A stretch of 64,000 nt of DNA from Serendipita indica DSM 11827 (lineage: Eukaryota > Basidiomycota > Agaricomycetes > Sebacinales > Serendipitaceae), in the NCBI GenBank assembly GCA_910890315.1, contig CAJVGD010000010.1, positions 682,001 through 746,000 on the forward strand. Direction: 5' to 3'. The notes beneath the pieces are model-generated. The model had not been told where the DNA came from. It made no database searches and saw only the letters and a list, made by a program, of their open reading frames with translations. The position numbers and the translations under genes are program-made. Positions 10,743 through 22,884 of the stretch are shown here, piece after piece. Numbering within the stretch: the first letter of the stretch is position 1; every line of letters starts with the position of its first letter.

Positions 10743-11759
10743 ATGACCAAGGCTGCAATGCTGCTTCCAAATTACGGTTTCGATCCTACAGAGGCTGCGA
10801 TTCCGTACAAATATTTGACTGAGAAAGGATGGGTGATCGATATTGTGACGGAATCTGGCAAATGTCAGTTACCCCTCTCCAACTTGCCCACAGACTGGTC
10901 ACTTCTTTATCACATCGTACTTGGTGCTTGCCAGAATGTCCTGAGCCTTACCTATTTATAGCACCAAAGGCGGATCAAATGATGCTCACCGGAACTCTTG
11001 CTAGTCTTCTGGGGGCCAAGGCTGCTGCAAAGGATGCCTACACGAATTCGTTGAGCGCGTCCACTTCATTCAAGGAACCCAAGGCATGGAACGATCCCGA
11101 GTTCTCCTTGACACAATACGACGTGGTCATTATTCCTGGCGGACACGAGAGACGTGGAGAGAATAAAGAAGACGAACCATCAAAAGGTGTCCGGCAAATT
11201 ATCGAAAGCAGGCATCTCAGATCATTGCTGAGTGAGATATGGCCGTACACCAGAGATAAGGACGGGTCGAGTGACAAGAAGATGGTCGTAGGTGCTATCT
11301 GGTTCGTCGAGATATTGACCACTGTCTATCTGTTTGACTTCGTCGGTAGCCACGGCGTACTGGTTTTAGCCTAGACAAAGGATGAAACTGGAAATTCTAT
11401 CCTCTACGATCGCAAAATGACGACTCTGCCAGAACATTTGGAGCGATTAGCCCACAGCCTAACTGGAGCCTTTATTGGTGATTATTACAGGACGTATCCT
11501 GGGAGATACACAGCTGCGTTGGTTCAAGAAGTAAGTGGGAGTATTTTTCTGTGTTTGGGTGCTGACAAGTCGTCACTAGTGCCTCGCGACTCCCGAGCAA
11601 TATCTACCAGGACTGCTGAACTTGACGGGCTAGTATGCACGCGAGTCTGCTCACGTCGTTCAAGACGGGCGATACATTTCCGCTCGCTGGCCAGGGGATG
11701 CGCTCGTTTTCTCTGAGAAAATCTACGAGACGGCAGTGGAGAGTGGACTAGTGTCGTGA
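10743..11759 (+). pseudogene. DJ-1/PfpI (class I GATase-like) protein, broken
   Basis: The start is MTKAAMLLPNYGFDPTE. A 98-nt intron (10864-10961) joins ESGK to SPKADQMMLTG. The glutamine-amidotransferase-like fold shows DVVIIPGGH. A 48-nt intron (11302-11349) restores the nucleophile elbow AICHG, with the expected cysteine. Directly after it the frame meets TAG at 11372-11374 within otherwise conserved sequence (VLVLA, stop, TKDETG). Similarity continues (LAHSLTGAFIGDYYRTYPGRYTAAL), then, after a third intron starting at 11531, a second stop at 11631-11633 is met unless it is spliced out. The tail YISARWPGDALVFSEK matches the family C-terminus. I read this as a recently inactivated gene; a sequencing error could explain one of the stops. 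Confidence 0.7.
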
Positions 11760-11830
11760 CCTTGAGTAGGTCACAAGTCAGTACGAGTGTTTACACGATC
11801 AAAATCGATTCGAATGATGGATACAAGGCT

Positions 11831-12382
11831 CTATTTAAGCTCAGCAAGCCATTCCTTAGCTTTGGGCAAGTCTTTGTCGTCTTTAACAAGCTCGAGCTTC
11901 TGTAAACCCATAGTGAGATCAACGTTTTAAAACTTGACTCAAGACTCACGTCTACGACTAAGTGGATGAAGCTCTCTTTCACGTCGTTTTGACTTAAATG
12001 AGCCCAATCCTGCAGCGCTTTTCTACACAGAGTTAGGAGGAGAATACGGGGACCACTTATTGGCCTACTTTTGCTCTGCAGTTGGAGGAATGATGCTGGA
12101 ACCAGCGCCATGAACTATGCGGCTTATCAGGTGTTGCAATGGTGAATCAAGGTTGACAATATACTCATTCTGTTCATTACCCACATCTGTGTTGCGAGTA
12201 AGTGTCAGCTGAAATAATCAAAGGAAGACTACTCACCTCGAGAATCTCCTCCTTGCTCAGCTTCGACTTGTTAAAGACTTGCCCACCTAAATGATACCGT
12301 TAGTTTGATACGTGCATCAGCACGAGTAGCACCTACCAATTTTCCGGGCCAGCTCATACTTTTGGTCGACAGTCGCTGACAT
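11831..12382 (-). CDS. Acyl-CoA-binding-protein-like, diverged paralogue
   Basis: A small multi-exon gene next to and co-oriented with a canonical ACBP. Exon 1 starts MSATVDQKYELARKI, like the first helix of ACBP. A later exon gives KALQDWAHLSQNDVKESF, which aligns with the ACBP helix that normally reads AKWDAWKAEE..SKEDAEKEY. The last exon ends KDLPKAKEWLAELK. The middle exons, which should carry the Y-x-L-Y-K acyl-CoA-binding motif, could not be joined with confidence, and no such motif was found. It may be a diverged ACBP, a partly decayed copy, or a different small helical protein. Confidence 0.45.
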
Positions 12383-12784
12383 GCTTGATACGCAAAGAGA
12401 GAGTGTTCAGATAAAGAAGAGCCCTAATGTAGACGGTGTATTTATGCATTTCCAGTTGGACGAAGGAGGCCGCAGCGAGGATCATTCCTTCGGACTAATT
12501 GTTCCTCCGGCATGGAGGGTTCCTGGATCCGCGTGCATTTGTACTGAACGAGTCGCGGTTCCTATAAAAAGCCGTCAACTAGAACCCCAGTTAGTGCATG
12601 GAAATGGGGGATGTCGACACGCGAATCCCCTGAAATTGGATGAACAAAAACGTTATGGGTAAGCTATTACCATCCGTCATTTCTTCGCCTAGGCGGGAAG
12701 TCTCCGCAGGGGCTCAGTGAATTTCAAACTGTCATTCGACCTGGGTAGTAGTACGGTACAGGTCAACCCCCCAATCCATTCTAT

Positions 12785-13343
12785 TTACTGGAGCTGAGCG
12801 AGAAGGGCGTTTGATTCCTCGGTATCCGTCTTCTTGAGAATCTAGCTACTGTCAGCTTCCGACTCGGTAGCCCGACAGTTGTGCTTACAGCGATTAATCT
12901 CTCCACATACTCCTTCTCTGCATCCTCCTTTGAGGTGGTCTCCTCTGCCTTCCACGCGTCCCTGCAAGAGATGAGCTTTTGCTCTCCACTGAAATATCCA
13001 GGAATCTTACCACTTGGCTTTCCCAGCAAAGTCGAGCAGCCCAGTGGGGCGAGTAGTGTTTACGACACCGACAGTAGCTGCGATTCAAATGAGAAAAGGT
13101 AAAGGCGGGAAGGCGATTACGTACCAGTCTTGTACAAAGCGTAGAACTAGAGGTAATCAGAATATAAAAGGTGATGCGTCCACATTATCCCACCTTGAGC
13201 TTGTCTTCCTGAGATGGCTGGACTGGGCCATCCTTGGGGAGCTCCTGAACTAGATATCCAGGGACATCGTCTTAGCCTCAAGCGTCTTATGTAAGATGTA
13301 TGAGTTTACCAATCTTGACTGCAGTCTCAAATTTGGATGCCAT
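12785..13343 (-). CDS. ACB1: Acyl-CoA-binding protein (ACBP)
   Basis: Six short exons join cleanly into a protein of about 103 residues, the usual ACBP length plus a short tail. It starts MASKFETAVKIVQELPKDG (start at 13343; exon 1 is 13310-13343). It contains KFYALYKTATVG, the acyl-CoA-binding helix, then TRPTGLLDFAGKAKWDAW and EDAEKEYVERLIAIL. The tyrosine and lysines that bind the CoA head group and phosphate in this family are present. The protein binds C14-C22 acyl-CoA esters in the cytosol and supports lipid trafficking. It is divergent from PEX13, with about 220 bp between starts. Confidence 0.95.
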
Positions 13344-13565
13344 CGATGTGGAAGTAGTTGTCGTTGGGACCAAGTGCTAAGGCGATCGATGGGGGCGGTA
13401 TTTCCCTGTTTCTCTTCTGGGGCCGCTAAACGCCATAATCACAAGCCATGCCACTGACTATATTATATTGTATACTGGAACATGTGCAATAAGCATGTCA
13501 AGCACATTCAGGCCTCTGAGTGTTGCGCCGGTTTTGTCACTTCCGAGACCCGACCACGACCCGGC

Positions 13566-14738
13566 ATGCCATCTCCTCCAAAGCCTTGGGAGCGTGCTGG
13601 CGTTGCAAATACGGCAAATAATGCATCTGCAATAACTACAGCAGCGCCAAATGTTGCCCCCTCGGTCGCATCGTCATCGACCGTCGTTGAAAACCCCACA
13701 GCGGGGACCGCACCCGCCGTTCCAGCCCGTCCAGCATCGCTGACAACACCTGTATCGACTAGTCTAGCCTCTAGTAGTGCATTGACGAGCGCTGGGGCAT
13801 ACGGGAGCATGTACTCGTCGCCTTACAACCGATTTGGGAACACCTACTCACCTTTTGGAACGGGCTATGGAGGCTACGGAGGATACGGGGGAATGTACTC
13901 TTCGCCATATAGCACCTATGGATCTCCATATGGAGGCTATGGCTATGGAGGGATGCCCGGGATGATGCCAGGGATGCCCGGAATGGATCCCTCACAGTCG
14001 CTGACGGCTCAACTCTCCAACACGACCGCACAGACGTTCAATCTCCTTCACAGCATCGTCCAGACGTTTGGAGGATTCGCGCAAATGCTCGACTCGACGT
14101 TTATGGCGACACACTCTTCCTTTTTCGCCATGGTCGGCGTGATTGACCAGTTTGCGGCATTACGCGACGTTCTAGGCCAAGTGCTTGGTGTATTTGGTCT
14201 CGTTCGATGGGTCAAGGGTGTACTGTCCGGCGAGGGTGTCGTCCCACGAGGAGCGTTGAGTCAAGAATTTGAGGCGTTTGTCAACCAACAGCCTGGAGGA
14301 TCCAAGGGTCAACCGAAACCATCCAAAAAACCCATTATCGTCTTCTTCCTTGCCATTTTCGGCATCCCGTATCTCATGCACAAACTCATCAAGCGGCTCT
14401 CCGAACGCCCACCCGTCCTCCCCGATGGCACCCTTCTCTCCCAACAACAACTCTCCCTCACACAGCCAGGCGCTACGCTTGACCCGTCAAAACTTACATT
14501 TGCCCATGCATTGTACGAATTCAACACCTCTTCCCCACAAGAGCTCGCGCTAAAGAAGGGAGACATTGTCGCCATCCTCTTGATGACCGATCCAGTTACG
14601 GGTAGTCTGGAGACGGAGTGGTGGCGAGGACGGACAAGAGATGGACGCGAGGGTTGGTTCCCGCGAAAGTTTGTCGAGATTATTGTCCGCAAGGGCCAGG
14701 AGTCGCCCTCTGGAACAGAGGCCAAAAAAGTGGATTGA
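13566..14738 (+). CDS. PEX13: Peroxisomal import protein PEX13
   Basis: A single-exon frame. The likely start is 13566 (MPSPPKPWERAG), the typical PEX13 opening; an upstream in-frame ATG at 13482 gives an unconserved extension. The protein is about 390 residues. After a low-complexity Ala/Ser/Thr region come YG- and GM-rich repeats (GYGGYGGYGG, PGMMPGMPGM). A central membrane-embedded helical region follows, with a hydrophobic stretch IIVFFLAIFGIPYLM. A C-terminal SH3 domain has ALYEF, the acidic RT loop, EWWRGR and GWFPRKFVEI. PEX13 sits in the peroxisomal membrane and forms the docking site for PEX14 and the PTS receptor PEX5; its YG-rich segment contributes to a selective pore. Confidence 0.95.
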   Translation: MPSPPKPWERAGVANTANNASAITTAAPNVAPSVASSSTVVENPTAGTAPAVPARPASLTTPVSTSLASSSALTSAGAYGSMYSSPYNRFGNTYSPFGTGYGGYGGYGGMYSSPYSTYGSPYGGYGYGGMPGMMPGMPGMDPSQSLTAQLSNTTAQTFNLLHSIVQTFGGFAQMLDSTFMATHSSFFAMVGVIDQFAALRDVLGQVLGVFGLVRWVKGVLSGEGVVPRGALSQEFEAFVNQQPGGSKGQPKPSKKPIIVFFLAIFGIPYLMHKLIKRLSERPPVLPDGTLLSQQQLSLTQPGATLDPSKLTFAHALYEFNTSSPQELALKKGDIVAILLMTDPVTGSLETEWWRGRTRDGREGWFPRKFVEIIVRKGQESPSGTEAKKVD

Positions 14739-14823
14739 TGCTGGTGCATCTTGTCATTGTTTACTCTAGCTTCGTATGATTTGTGGTATTATTGCATGCA
14801 TTTCAACCTCTAGCTGAAAGCGA

Positions 14824-17038
14824 CTACTTGGGTAGATCTTTGAGTGCTTCTTTGCTTCTGGTCACGCCTTCTAAAAAGTTGATCCGGCGAGAGTGCTCCA
14901 ACGCAAGGTGGAAGTATTGCTCGGCGAGAGAAGGATTATGATCGAGCTAAAGAGGGTTATTCTCAGCGTGTCATCAGTAACGGGTCCAACTCACCATCTC
15001 CACCATGCCCGTATTGTAGAGTACCGCAGCCCATGTGCGCTCGCAAAGCGGGTTCGTCTTGAACGCAGCTTCTCCCGCACCCCATATATCGGCATTAGTT
15101 AGTTCACGTTTGGCTGGCGTCTCGCCGCCGTATATTGGCCCCTCCGTCTTCGACTTCCAAACGGCCTCTTTCTTCCGTCTCCCAGCCTCTTGTATCCTCT
15201 TGAGATCAATATACAATAGTCGCTTGTCTCGTATCTCTTGAGCAACGTGCATGTCCGACAATGTCGATTGCTGAGTCGGAACGTCTGGAAGGGACGATAG
15301 GAACGTATCATCCAAATCTAGCGCTTTAATCTCCTTTGCATTGGGCTTATCCGCTCTTCCGAGGACTTGAATGTCTCTCATGAGGTTATGATAGGGAGTT
15401 CCACCCGTCAACCGTCGTCCGGCGTCGACGAGGTGGCGAGACTCGCGACACCATGAGCGCACGGCATTCCTTTGCGCCAGATCTTCGACTGGTTTGGCTT
15501 TGGACCCGGCGTTCGGTCCATGAGTACCGAGGACTGCCCCACCCATCGCAGTTAGTACACCAGCTGCCATGCACATTAGCATAGCATTATTAGGTGCCTC
15601 TGCGGTCGAAAGAAGTGGTTCCGCGGTCGATATGTCGAATGCCATCGATTGCTTTGAAGACAAGAGGAATTGGAAGGTAGTTTGATACAGAGCCAGCGCA
15701 AGTCTGCAAACCATGGTTATAAATGTCGCCACCAAGATTGGATGCGTACTCGATGTTTCCGCGGCGGACGTAGCATTCTGCAAGCCCCTCGCACGTGCCC
15801 GCCAGGTCCATTCGGCTCAGCCAGCGGGGAAGTCTGTCATATAATTAGATACGCGAGTTATGAAATACGAACACGTACCTAGTATCGAGATCCGGGCTGG
15901 TCGAGAGTTCCGAGGTTGGGATTCCCGTGGTGTTTGACGTCAAGTAGAGTACTTGTGTGACTTTCAAAGGAAATCAGCACAGCAAATGGCATGGAGAATG
16001 AGAGGCTTACCACTAAACGACCGAAGCTGTAGTTCTATTTCTTCCCAGCTCTTCGTCCAGGTCGGTGGCCACGACGTGGAGCCATCTGGACGCTGTGAGT
16101 CCTGTTGCGGGCGTTTTGTGACAGGAGGAGTAGTGGCCGCTTTTGTTCGTTGCATGCCTTGTGCCAATGTAGCAGCTCGATTGGCAAGGCCAACGGCACG
16201 TAATCGAGCCTTGCCTCCCAGTTCAAGCTTTGACCAGTCTGGGTGCCGTACTGTGTTCGACGTCCCAAACAGTGAAAAGTCTTTATCTGGATCTAGAGTT
16301 CCGTAGAGGGCGAATTGTGGGAAAAGTTCAGAAAGGGCCTCCACGTAGACAATATATGCTTCTCGTGTTTTGCCTTGCGACTCGAGAATCTCTCCGAGCT
16401 TTGCTGCGATACCGGTAATCTTGAGGTGTGGATCTTCCTTGAATTCGCTCGGTGATAGCGAGAGAGCTACCTCCCACGCTCTATGCGCAGTTAACATCAG
16501 ATCCTCGCGACTGAAGGACACCTACTTTCGAGATGCCGCCTCTGCCTTTGCCCAGTCGTTGTCCATAGTAGCCCTGATTGCGACTTTGAGATATGCTCGT
16601 ACTGGAGGCGGATACAATGTTTCTGTATAATAGAACTTGTAGCTGGAGACTGTCAGAGAACTGCGGGTTCACTAAGAGTTAGACTTACCCTGCCCATCCA
16701 CTCACGGTCAGTCCTAATACGAGAAGTGCGAGTGTTATTGGACCAAGTCCAAACAGTCCCCGAGGTGTTCCTTTCATCTCTGCTTTGGCACCTGCAGATG
16801 GTGTTTGCGTATCGAGATTTGCAGCTTTCCGAGCGCTTTTTGAACCAGGTGGTTGTGTGTTTCGTGAAGGACCTGTGCTCGCGTTCCGACATAACAGCAA
16901 CTTGTCGCCTACGACTGGCTTTCTAGGCCGATGTGCAAGAAATAAAGGATGATTAGCAACATATCGACTGCCTGATGCGACTTTTGTGGCTTTTGATGCA
17001 ATACTCCGCGTCCTACAGGTCGAACCGGCCAAAGTCAT
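14824..17038 (-). CDS. Mitochondrial TPR membrane protein, Mgr3-like
   Basis: A four-to-five exon gene. The N-terminus (start at 17038, MTLAGSTCRTRSIASK) is rich in Arg, Ser and Thr without acids, as in a mitochondrial presequence. After a Pro/Ser-rich stretch comes one transmembrane helix (LGPITLALLVLGLTVSG, about 16690-16740). The C-terminal part holds helical pairs of TPR type: WEVALSLSPSEFKEDP, GKTREAYIVYVEALSEL, CEGLAECYVRRGNIEYA and, in the last exon after an intron near 14950-14995, HNPSLAEQYFHLALEHSRR. This layout matches yeast Mgr3, an adaptor of the i-AAA protease in the inner membrane, but no Mgr3-specific motif is available to me. A hydrophobic segment (MLMCMAAGVLTAMGGAVLG, near 15550) may be a second membrane anchor. 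Confidence 0.7.
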
Positions 17039-17330
17039 GGCGTTGGAGGGACGGACTGATTTGCTGCAACCAAACACACAACTTTAAGCACCGAATGATG
17101 TGTAATCTACTTCTAGTGCCGAATAAACTAGCAAGTGAGGATCAGCAGCCGCAGTTTTTGTTTTCGACGTGGTTGAGGTCAGGTCAGAAATCATTTGAAC
17201 TCTGCCGTGACCGTGTCTTGGCTGTGGCCATCCCCAGTTTAACTTGCTGATAGGATACGAAGACTTCAATACATCATAGGGACTCGCTTTACTTGTCTAG
17301 ACGCGCCAGTCAAGGTGTCAACTTACCATA

Positions 17331-20300
17331 ATGGTCGACTTTAATCTCCAAGAGGAGAGTCAGCAGCTCACAGACCCCTCGACGTACAATTTTGATGATG
17401 AGATTGACCTTGCAAACATGGACGACGGCGAAGCAACCAATCTACTTGAAGGTACGTGGAGTGGCAACGCTTACCATGCCGAAACAACGCGTTTGCGTCA
17501 GAGAAACCTGATTATGCTGATATTTTTATCCATATAGATGCCATTGTTTCGCTCGCATCCTCATCCGACGCGATCACAAACTCGGGAAACCCTGCACCGT
17601 TTGCAGTCTTCCGATCAGCCCTCAAACACGTAGACTCGCTCCCTCAAAATACTGTACCCAAGATACTCGACTCATTGCTCAGTGCTATGGCCACCGAACT
17701 CGAGGCTACCATCCGAGATGTGAATCCGGGAGGAGAGAGTGCAGATGTCGATCCATCAACTATCAACGCGCACAAGCACGCTTTGGAAATGTATGCGTTT
17801 CTTCTGTTATGGACTGTGGGTGTTGGTGAAAAGGTTGGTGGAGGCGACGATGAAGGTGGCGGAGCCCCCAGCAAAGGGAAACGCACGACAAAGAGTACCA
17901 AATCTGCTACCGCCACCAAGTCTAAGAAGAAGGCGAGCGCGTGGGTATGGATCGACCAGATCCCCTCCGTCCTCTCGTTGCTCAGCAAGCTCCTCAAGAG
18001 CCTCCCAACCTCGAGAATATGGACTAGCACGGCAGAAAGGGACGGATTCATTGGGTGAGATCTCCTTACTTCCTAATATGTTATTCCTAAGTATGATCAG
18101 AGTCGTCACACGGCCAGCATACCAGATTGCAGAATCTGAGATTTTTATGAAAGTCGAAAAGATTAGGCTCGGCGTTTACAAAGTCATCTGCGTCGCAGTC
18201 AAAAGTCATGGGTGGGTGCACTTCTCCAGTGCGAATGGATATTCAACGCCTTCAGACATGGTTTCGCCTTCCAGATCTCACTTCTTCAATGCCTGCAGTA
18301 TTTCGAGCATTTATCGGAACCAATGGCAGAGATTCTCGATGTTCTTGATAAGGAATTTGATGTCTCTGGTGTCGGCGACGAGGTCCTTCGGTGAGTTTGG
18401 CCTCGTGAGTTACAATGCCTCGCTGACATGTGATATAGAGAGATATCCCAGAAAACTTTCCCAGCGGTAGACACTAAAGGTCCCCGGACATATGGGAAGT
18501 TCCTAGTTCATCTGGCAGAGCTCTCGCCGAAGATTGTGCTCAAACAAATGAGTCTATTACTTGATCATGTTGATAGCGAGGTGAGTACTGAACGGGATCC
18601 CACTTCACCTATTTACACTCTTCGAGGCATACCCTATGCGCGTAGCTATGGTTGATATCATTGGCCATCTGATCAAATACCTCGCCAGTGCCGATCAGAT
18701 CGAGAAGAGGGAGAAAAAGATCAACTCGTGAGTGAGCTATCACAGACGTTTCAGCTCTTGATGGAGGTTAGGTTATTCGAAATGCTTGGAGAGAGATTTC
18801 TGGATGTCAGCAGCTATGTTCGAGTCAAAGTTCTCCAAGTGTTGTCCAGGATATGGGAGTCAGTAACTTCTGTTCATCGCGGTTTCATGTCTAACATTCA
18901 TCTCACAGTCTCCCACAAAAGTTTCCGAAACAACGATTGATCATGACGGAGCATGCTATTTCATCCCTTCATGACAAGACCCCCTCCGTACGGCGAGCAT
19001 CCATTGCATTGCTCACCAAACTCATTGTAAGTCGAATTGACTCTCAATATAGGTTCTGAACCTTGCAGATAACTCATCCGTATGGCATTATGCATGGCGG
19101 TGAACTCCGTCATGCGGATTGGGAGCAGCGATATGAAGAAGTCACGAAGGAGCTCGAAAAGCTGGAAAGCCGGCCAGTCGACGAATCTGGTCTTCCAGTT
19201 GAAGGTTTTGCCTCTTCATCTTGACGAGTGCTGGTACTAAGTGATGACTAGGTGAAGAGGAAAGTAGTGAAGAAGAGAGCGACGACGGCAGCGACGATGA
19301 GAGTCTCGTGAAGGCTCCAGGAATTGCGATGGAAGAGGACGCGTCACTCGCAGGAGAAGTCAGCGTACGCACCAAGAGTTCAAAGAGTAAGAAGAGCTCA
19401 AAGAGTTCAAAGAGCAATCGTACAAAGTGAGAAAACATAACAAACTCTGCTCATCAGTGTCTAACCATACTCTAGGAGCTCCAAAGTGTCCAGGTCAGAA
19501 GGCGACGTCTCGATGGGAGACGATTATGTTGGACCTCCTGTAACCGATGATGAAGAGGATGGTGCTGAGACTGCAGTGGATGAGACCAACGAGGTAGTGG
19601 ACGATGCTCCGGAGGCCAATAATTATGACGACGAAGAAGAGGAAGAAGCTGTCATGAATCTCGTTGAGGAAGAGATGGACGAAGACGGGGACCCTGTCGC
19701 TTCAACCCCGAACAAACGCTCTTCTGTATCGAAGACGCCTGTGAAGAAAAAGTATCCAAAAGGTCGAAAGCCTAAAGATGCCGAGGGTGAAGAAGGAACT
19801 GTGGAGTCAACACCTCTCAAGCCTCGGAAGAAGAAGAAGCCTCGCAAGTCGGAACAAGTGAATCTTCACGCCGTTTCTCAACAACAAGTGCTTGTCGCGG
19901 AGATGGAGGGGACTCAACTCGTCCACCTTCGTCTCAAAAAGCGATATTACGCCGAGGCCCTCGACTTTATTCGTTGGTTGGAGCAAGGTAGCGATACACT
20001 CTGCGACCTACTTGGAAGTACCCACAAGACGGAGGTATTGGAGGCCATGGAGTATTTCCGCGTAAGCTATGAATACGGGATGGAGAGTGCACAGGTATGC
20101 GTATTATATATATGTTTGACTCGATCCCGACCCATTTTCAGGTCGGGCTAAAGAAGATGCTTCATCTAATTTGGTCCAAAGACAATGCGTCGACCAGCGA
20201 AGATGGCAAAGAGCTCAAAGGAATTCGAGCCAAGCTCTTGGAATGCTATCGAACAATCTATTTCGATCCAGTGCCAGATCTGGAACCGCGTCAACAAGTG

Positions 20301-22734
20301 AATCGAATCACGAAGAATATGATTGAGTAAGATTCCCTCTCATACAATTTCAGATTTGACCTCTCCCTCAGACTTACTTTCAATGCTACCGTCGCAGAGC
20401 TCACCTCCTTGGAGGAGATGTTACGTGCAATGATGGACGATGGTCAGATCCCCCCAGAAGTCACCAAACGACTTTGGCAAGTTTACAGTCAGCCGATTAC
20501 CAACACCCTGTACTATAGCTCACTCTTTGCCCAGGTGCGGAAAAGGAGATTCCAAAAGCGCAGAGACGCGGGGCTATAATTGTACTTGGGATGATTGCTG
20601 CGGCAAAGAAGCAAATCGTCACGGAACGAGTTGATACGCTTATCCGTGTGGGCTTGGGAAAGAGAGGAAAGGTGTGTGCTACGATAAGGACCCTTGAGTT
20701 GCATTGACTATCCTCAGGCCGACCTCGTTCTCGCGAGATACACCTGCATTGCTCTGCAGAGAGTCAGCGGAAGTGTCAAGAAAGTTAAAGGTCAGGCGAC
20801 GTTTGCATGATATAAATCGTCTGACATCTGCTAGGATCTCTTGATGATAAATCCGTTCGTCTCGGTATGGATACTCCTGTATTCAGCAAGTTGCAGGAGA
20901 TGATCGAACTCCCCGCACGGTCTAATGACTGGTCTGTTCTCAGTTGCATCACTTATTAATGCCTGATAATCTTCAGGTTTGGCATGGCCGAGCAAGCAAT
21001 CAACACAATTTACGTACTCGGAGAGCAACCAGACGTTATTTGTGATGCTATCATCAAGAACCTCGCAGCTCGGGTTTTTGATGCTCCTCGCTCTGCACCA
21101 AAGTCCGAGGAAGAATCATCCAAGGAAGACGATATGGAAGTTGAAGAGACTGCCACCACCATTGGTGCACCATCTAGCGACATGGGGGACGCGTTCACTC
21201 TCGCACAGCTCGTATTCGTGGTGGGCCATGTGGCAATCAAGCATCTAGTATACCTCGAGCTCATCGAACGCGAGCTGAAACGGCGGAAGGATGTTGCTGC
21301 CAAGGGTCAGTATGAGAGGGCAATGCTTGGTGCTTATTGAGCACTCGTATAGCGAAACCGACGAGCACGAGCGGGCCAGTGCCCTCCAAAGATGGTGAAG
21401 AACTCGATCAAGTTGCAGGCAATGCCGAAGACGAGATTGGTGATCTGATAGCAAGTGTTCGTGAGGATGAGATGATGTTTAGTCCGAACTCGCTTTTGGC
21501 GACGTTCGGTCCGATGATCGCTCACATTTGTCTAAATCCCGCAATGTTCAAGGTCAGCTTCCTGGCTCGCTACTTCACGTTGTACTGAGTGTTGTTTCAG
21601 CATTCCGTCCTGCGCACCAGTGCGGCGCTTTCATTGAGCAAACTCATGTGTATCAGCTCCAAGTTCTGCGAGGAGAACCTGTTATTGCTACTCCGAATGC
21701 TTGAAACGTCTCGGGATCCCAATATCCGCAGCAACATTGTGATTGCACTCGGAGATATCGCAGTTTGCTTCAGCACGCTAATCGACGAGAACAGCGATCG
21801 ACTCTACAAGGGACTCTCCGACTCGGATTTGACCGTCAAGAAGAATACATTGATGGTGCTCACCCATCTGATTCTCAACGGGATGGTCAAGGTCAAGGGA
21901 CAATTAGGAGAGATGGCCAAATGCCTCGAAGACGAGGATCGTCGAGTGTCCGACCTTGCCAAGCTCTTCTTCACAGAGCTATCCACGAAGGATAATGCCA
22001 TTTACAACAACATCCAAGACGGTGCGTCGCCTATCTTGTGAAGAATTCACGTATTCATTCTCCATAGTCATCAGCCACTTGTCAGTTGGACCTCATGCAG
22101 TAGACGAAGACGTGTTCCAGAGCACAATGAAGTACATCTTTAATTTCATTGAAAAGGTTCGCCTCTAGATGTCCAACTTTTACTAACGCACTAACCTCTG
22201 CGCAGGAAAAGCAAGCGGAGAATTTGGTGGAGAAATTGTGTCAACGCTTCCGCGATACAACAAACGAGAAACAATGGCGGAACATCTCATTCTGTCTCTC
22301 ATTGCTCCCTTTCAAATCAGAACGCTCGTTGAAGAAGCTCATTGAAGCTCTTCCATTCTATCAAGATAAACTCAGAGAGGAGGCCGTATTTGACCGGTTC
22401 ACGGAGATTCTACAAAAGGTGCGGAGAGAAACCATTGAACTCGCATAATTTTGCTCATGCTTCACAAGGCCCGAGCGAACAAGTCGGCGAACAAGCCGGA
22501 TAATGAGATGAAAGAGTTTGAAAAGGTATGCATGGCGTTTTCGTGCGAAGACGAGATACTCACTAGAGATAGATCCTCAACGACTTTAAAGAGCAAGGGC
22601 AAGAAGATCATGCTCTAGAGAAACGAGTTGAAGTGAAAAAGGCTGCGGCCAAGCGCAAAGCGACTCGAAGAGGTGAGAAAGAGCATCGGACATATTCGCG
22701 TTGACACTCTCTCCCTTTAGCTGCCCGAAAGTAG
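17331..22734 (+). CDS. CND1: Condensin complex subunit 1 (Cnd1/Ycs4)
   Basis: A large gene of about 20 exons separated by introns of about 50 nt. It starts MVDFNLQEESQQL, with the N-terminal condensin segment following a 5' intron, and ends in a lysine- and arginine-rich tail with a stop at 22732-22734. HEAT-repeat helices run throughout. The clearest block (21600-22030) is the Cnd1 domain: RTSAALSLSKLMCISSKFCE, RDPNIRSNIVIALGDIAVCF and DRRVSDLAKLFFTEL. A long acidic then basic disordered insert lies at about 19240-19860. The protein is the HEAT subunit of condensin that binds Brn1/Cnd2 and helps compact mitotic chromosomes. It is flanked by other conserved genes and looks intact. Confidence 0.93.
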
Positions 22735-22884
22735 AGGGTAACGACCTGACGTATTGCGTAATGTCATTAATCTGGCTGTATGTACACTGCGTAAATTGCC
22801 TTGGGCGATGATGGATGATAGGAGTGGGCGTTCGTGGAGTCAGGAAGGTATATGTAAACAACGTAATGTAAAGACGATAACCCG

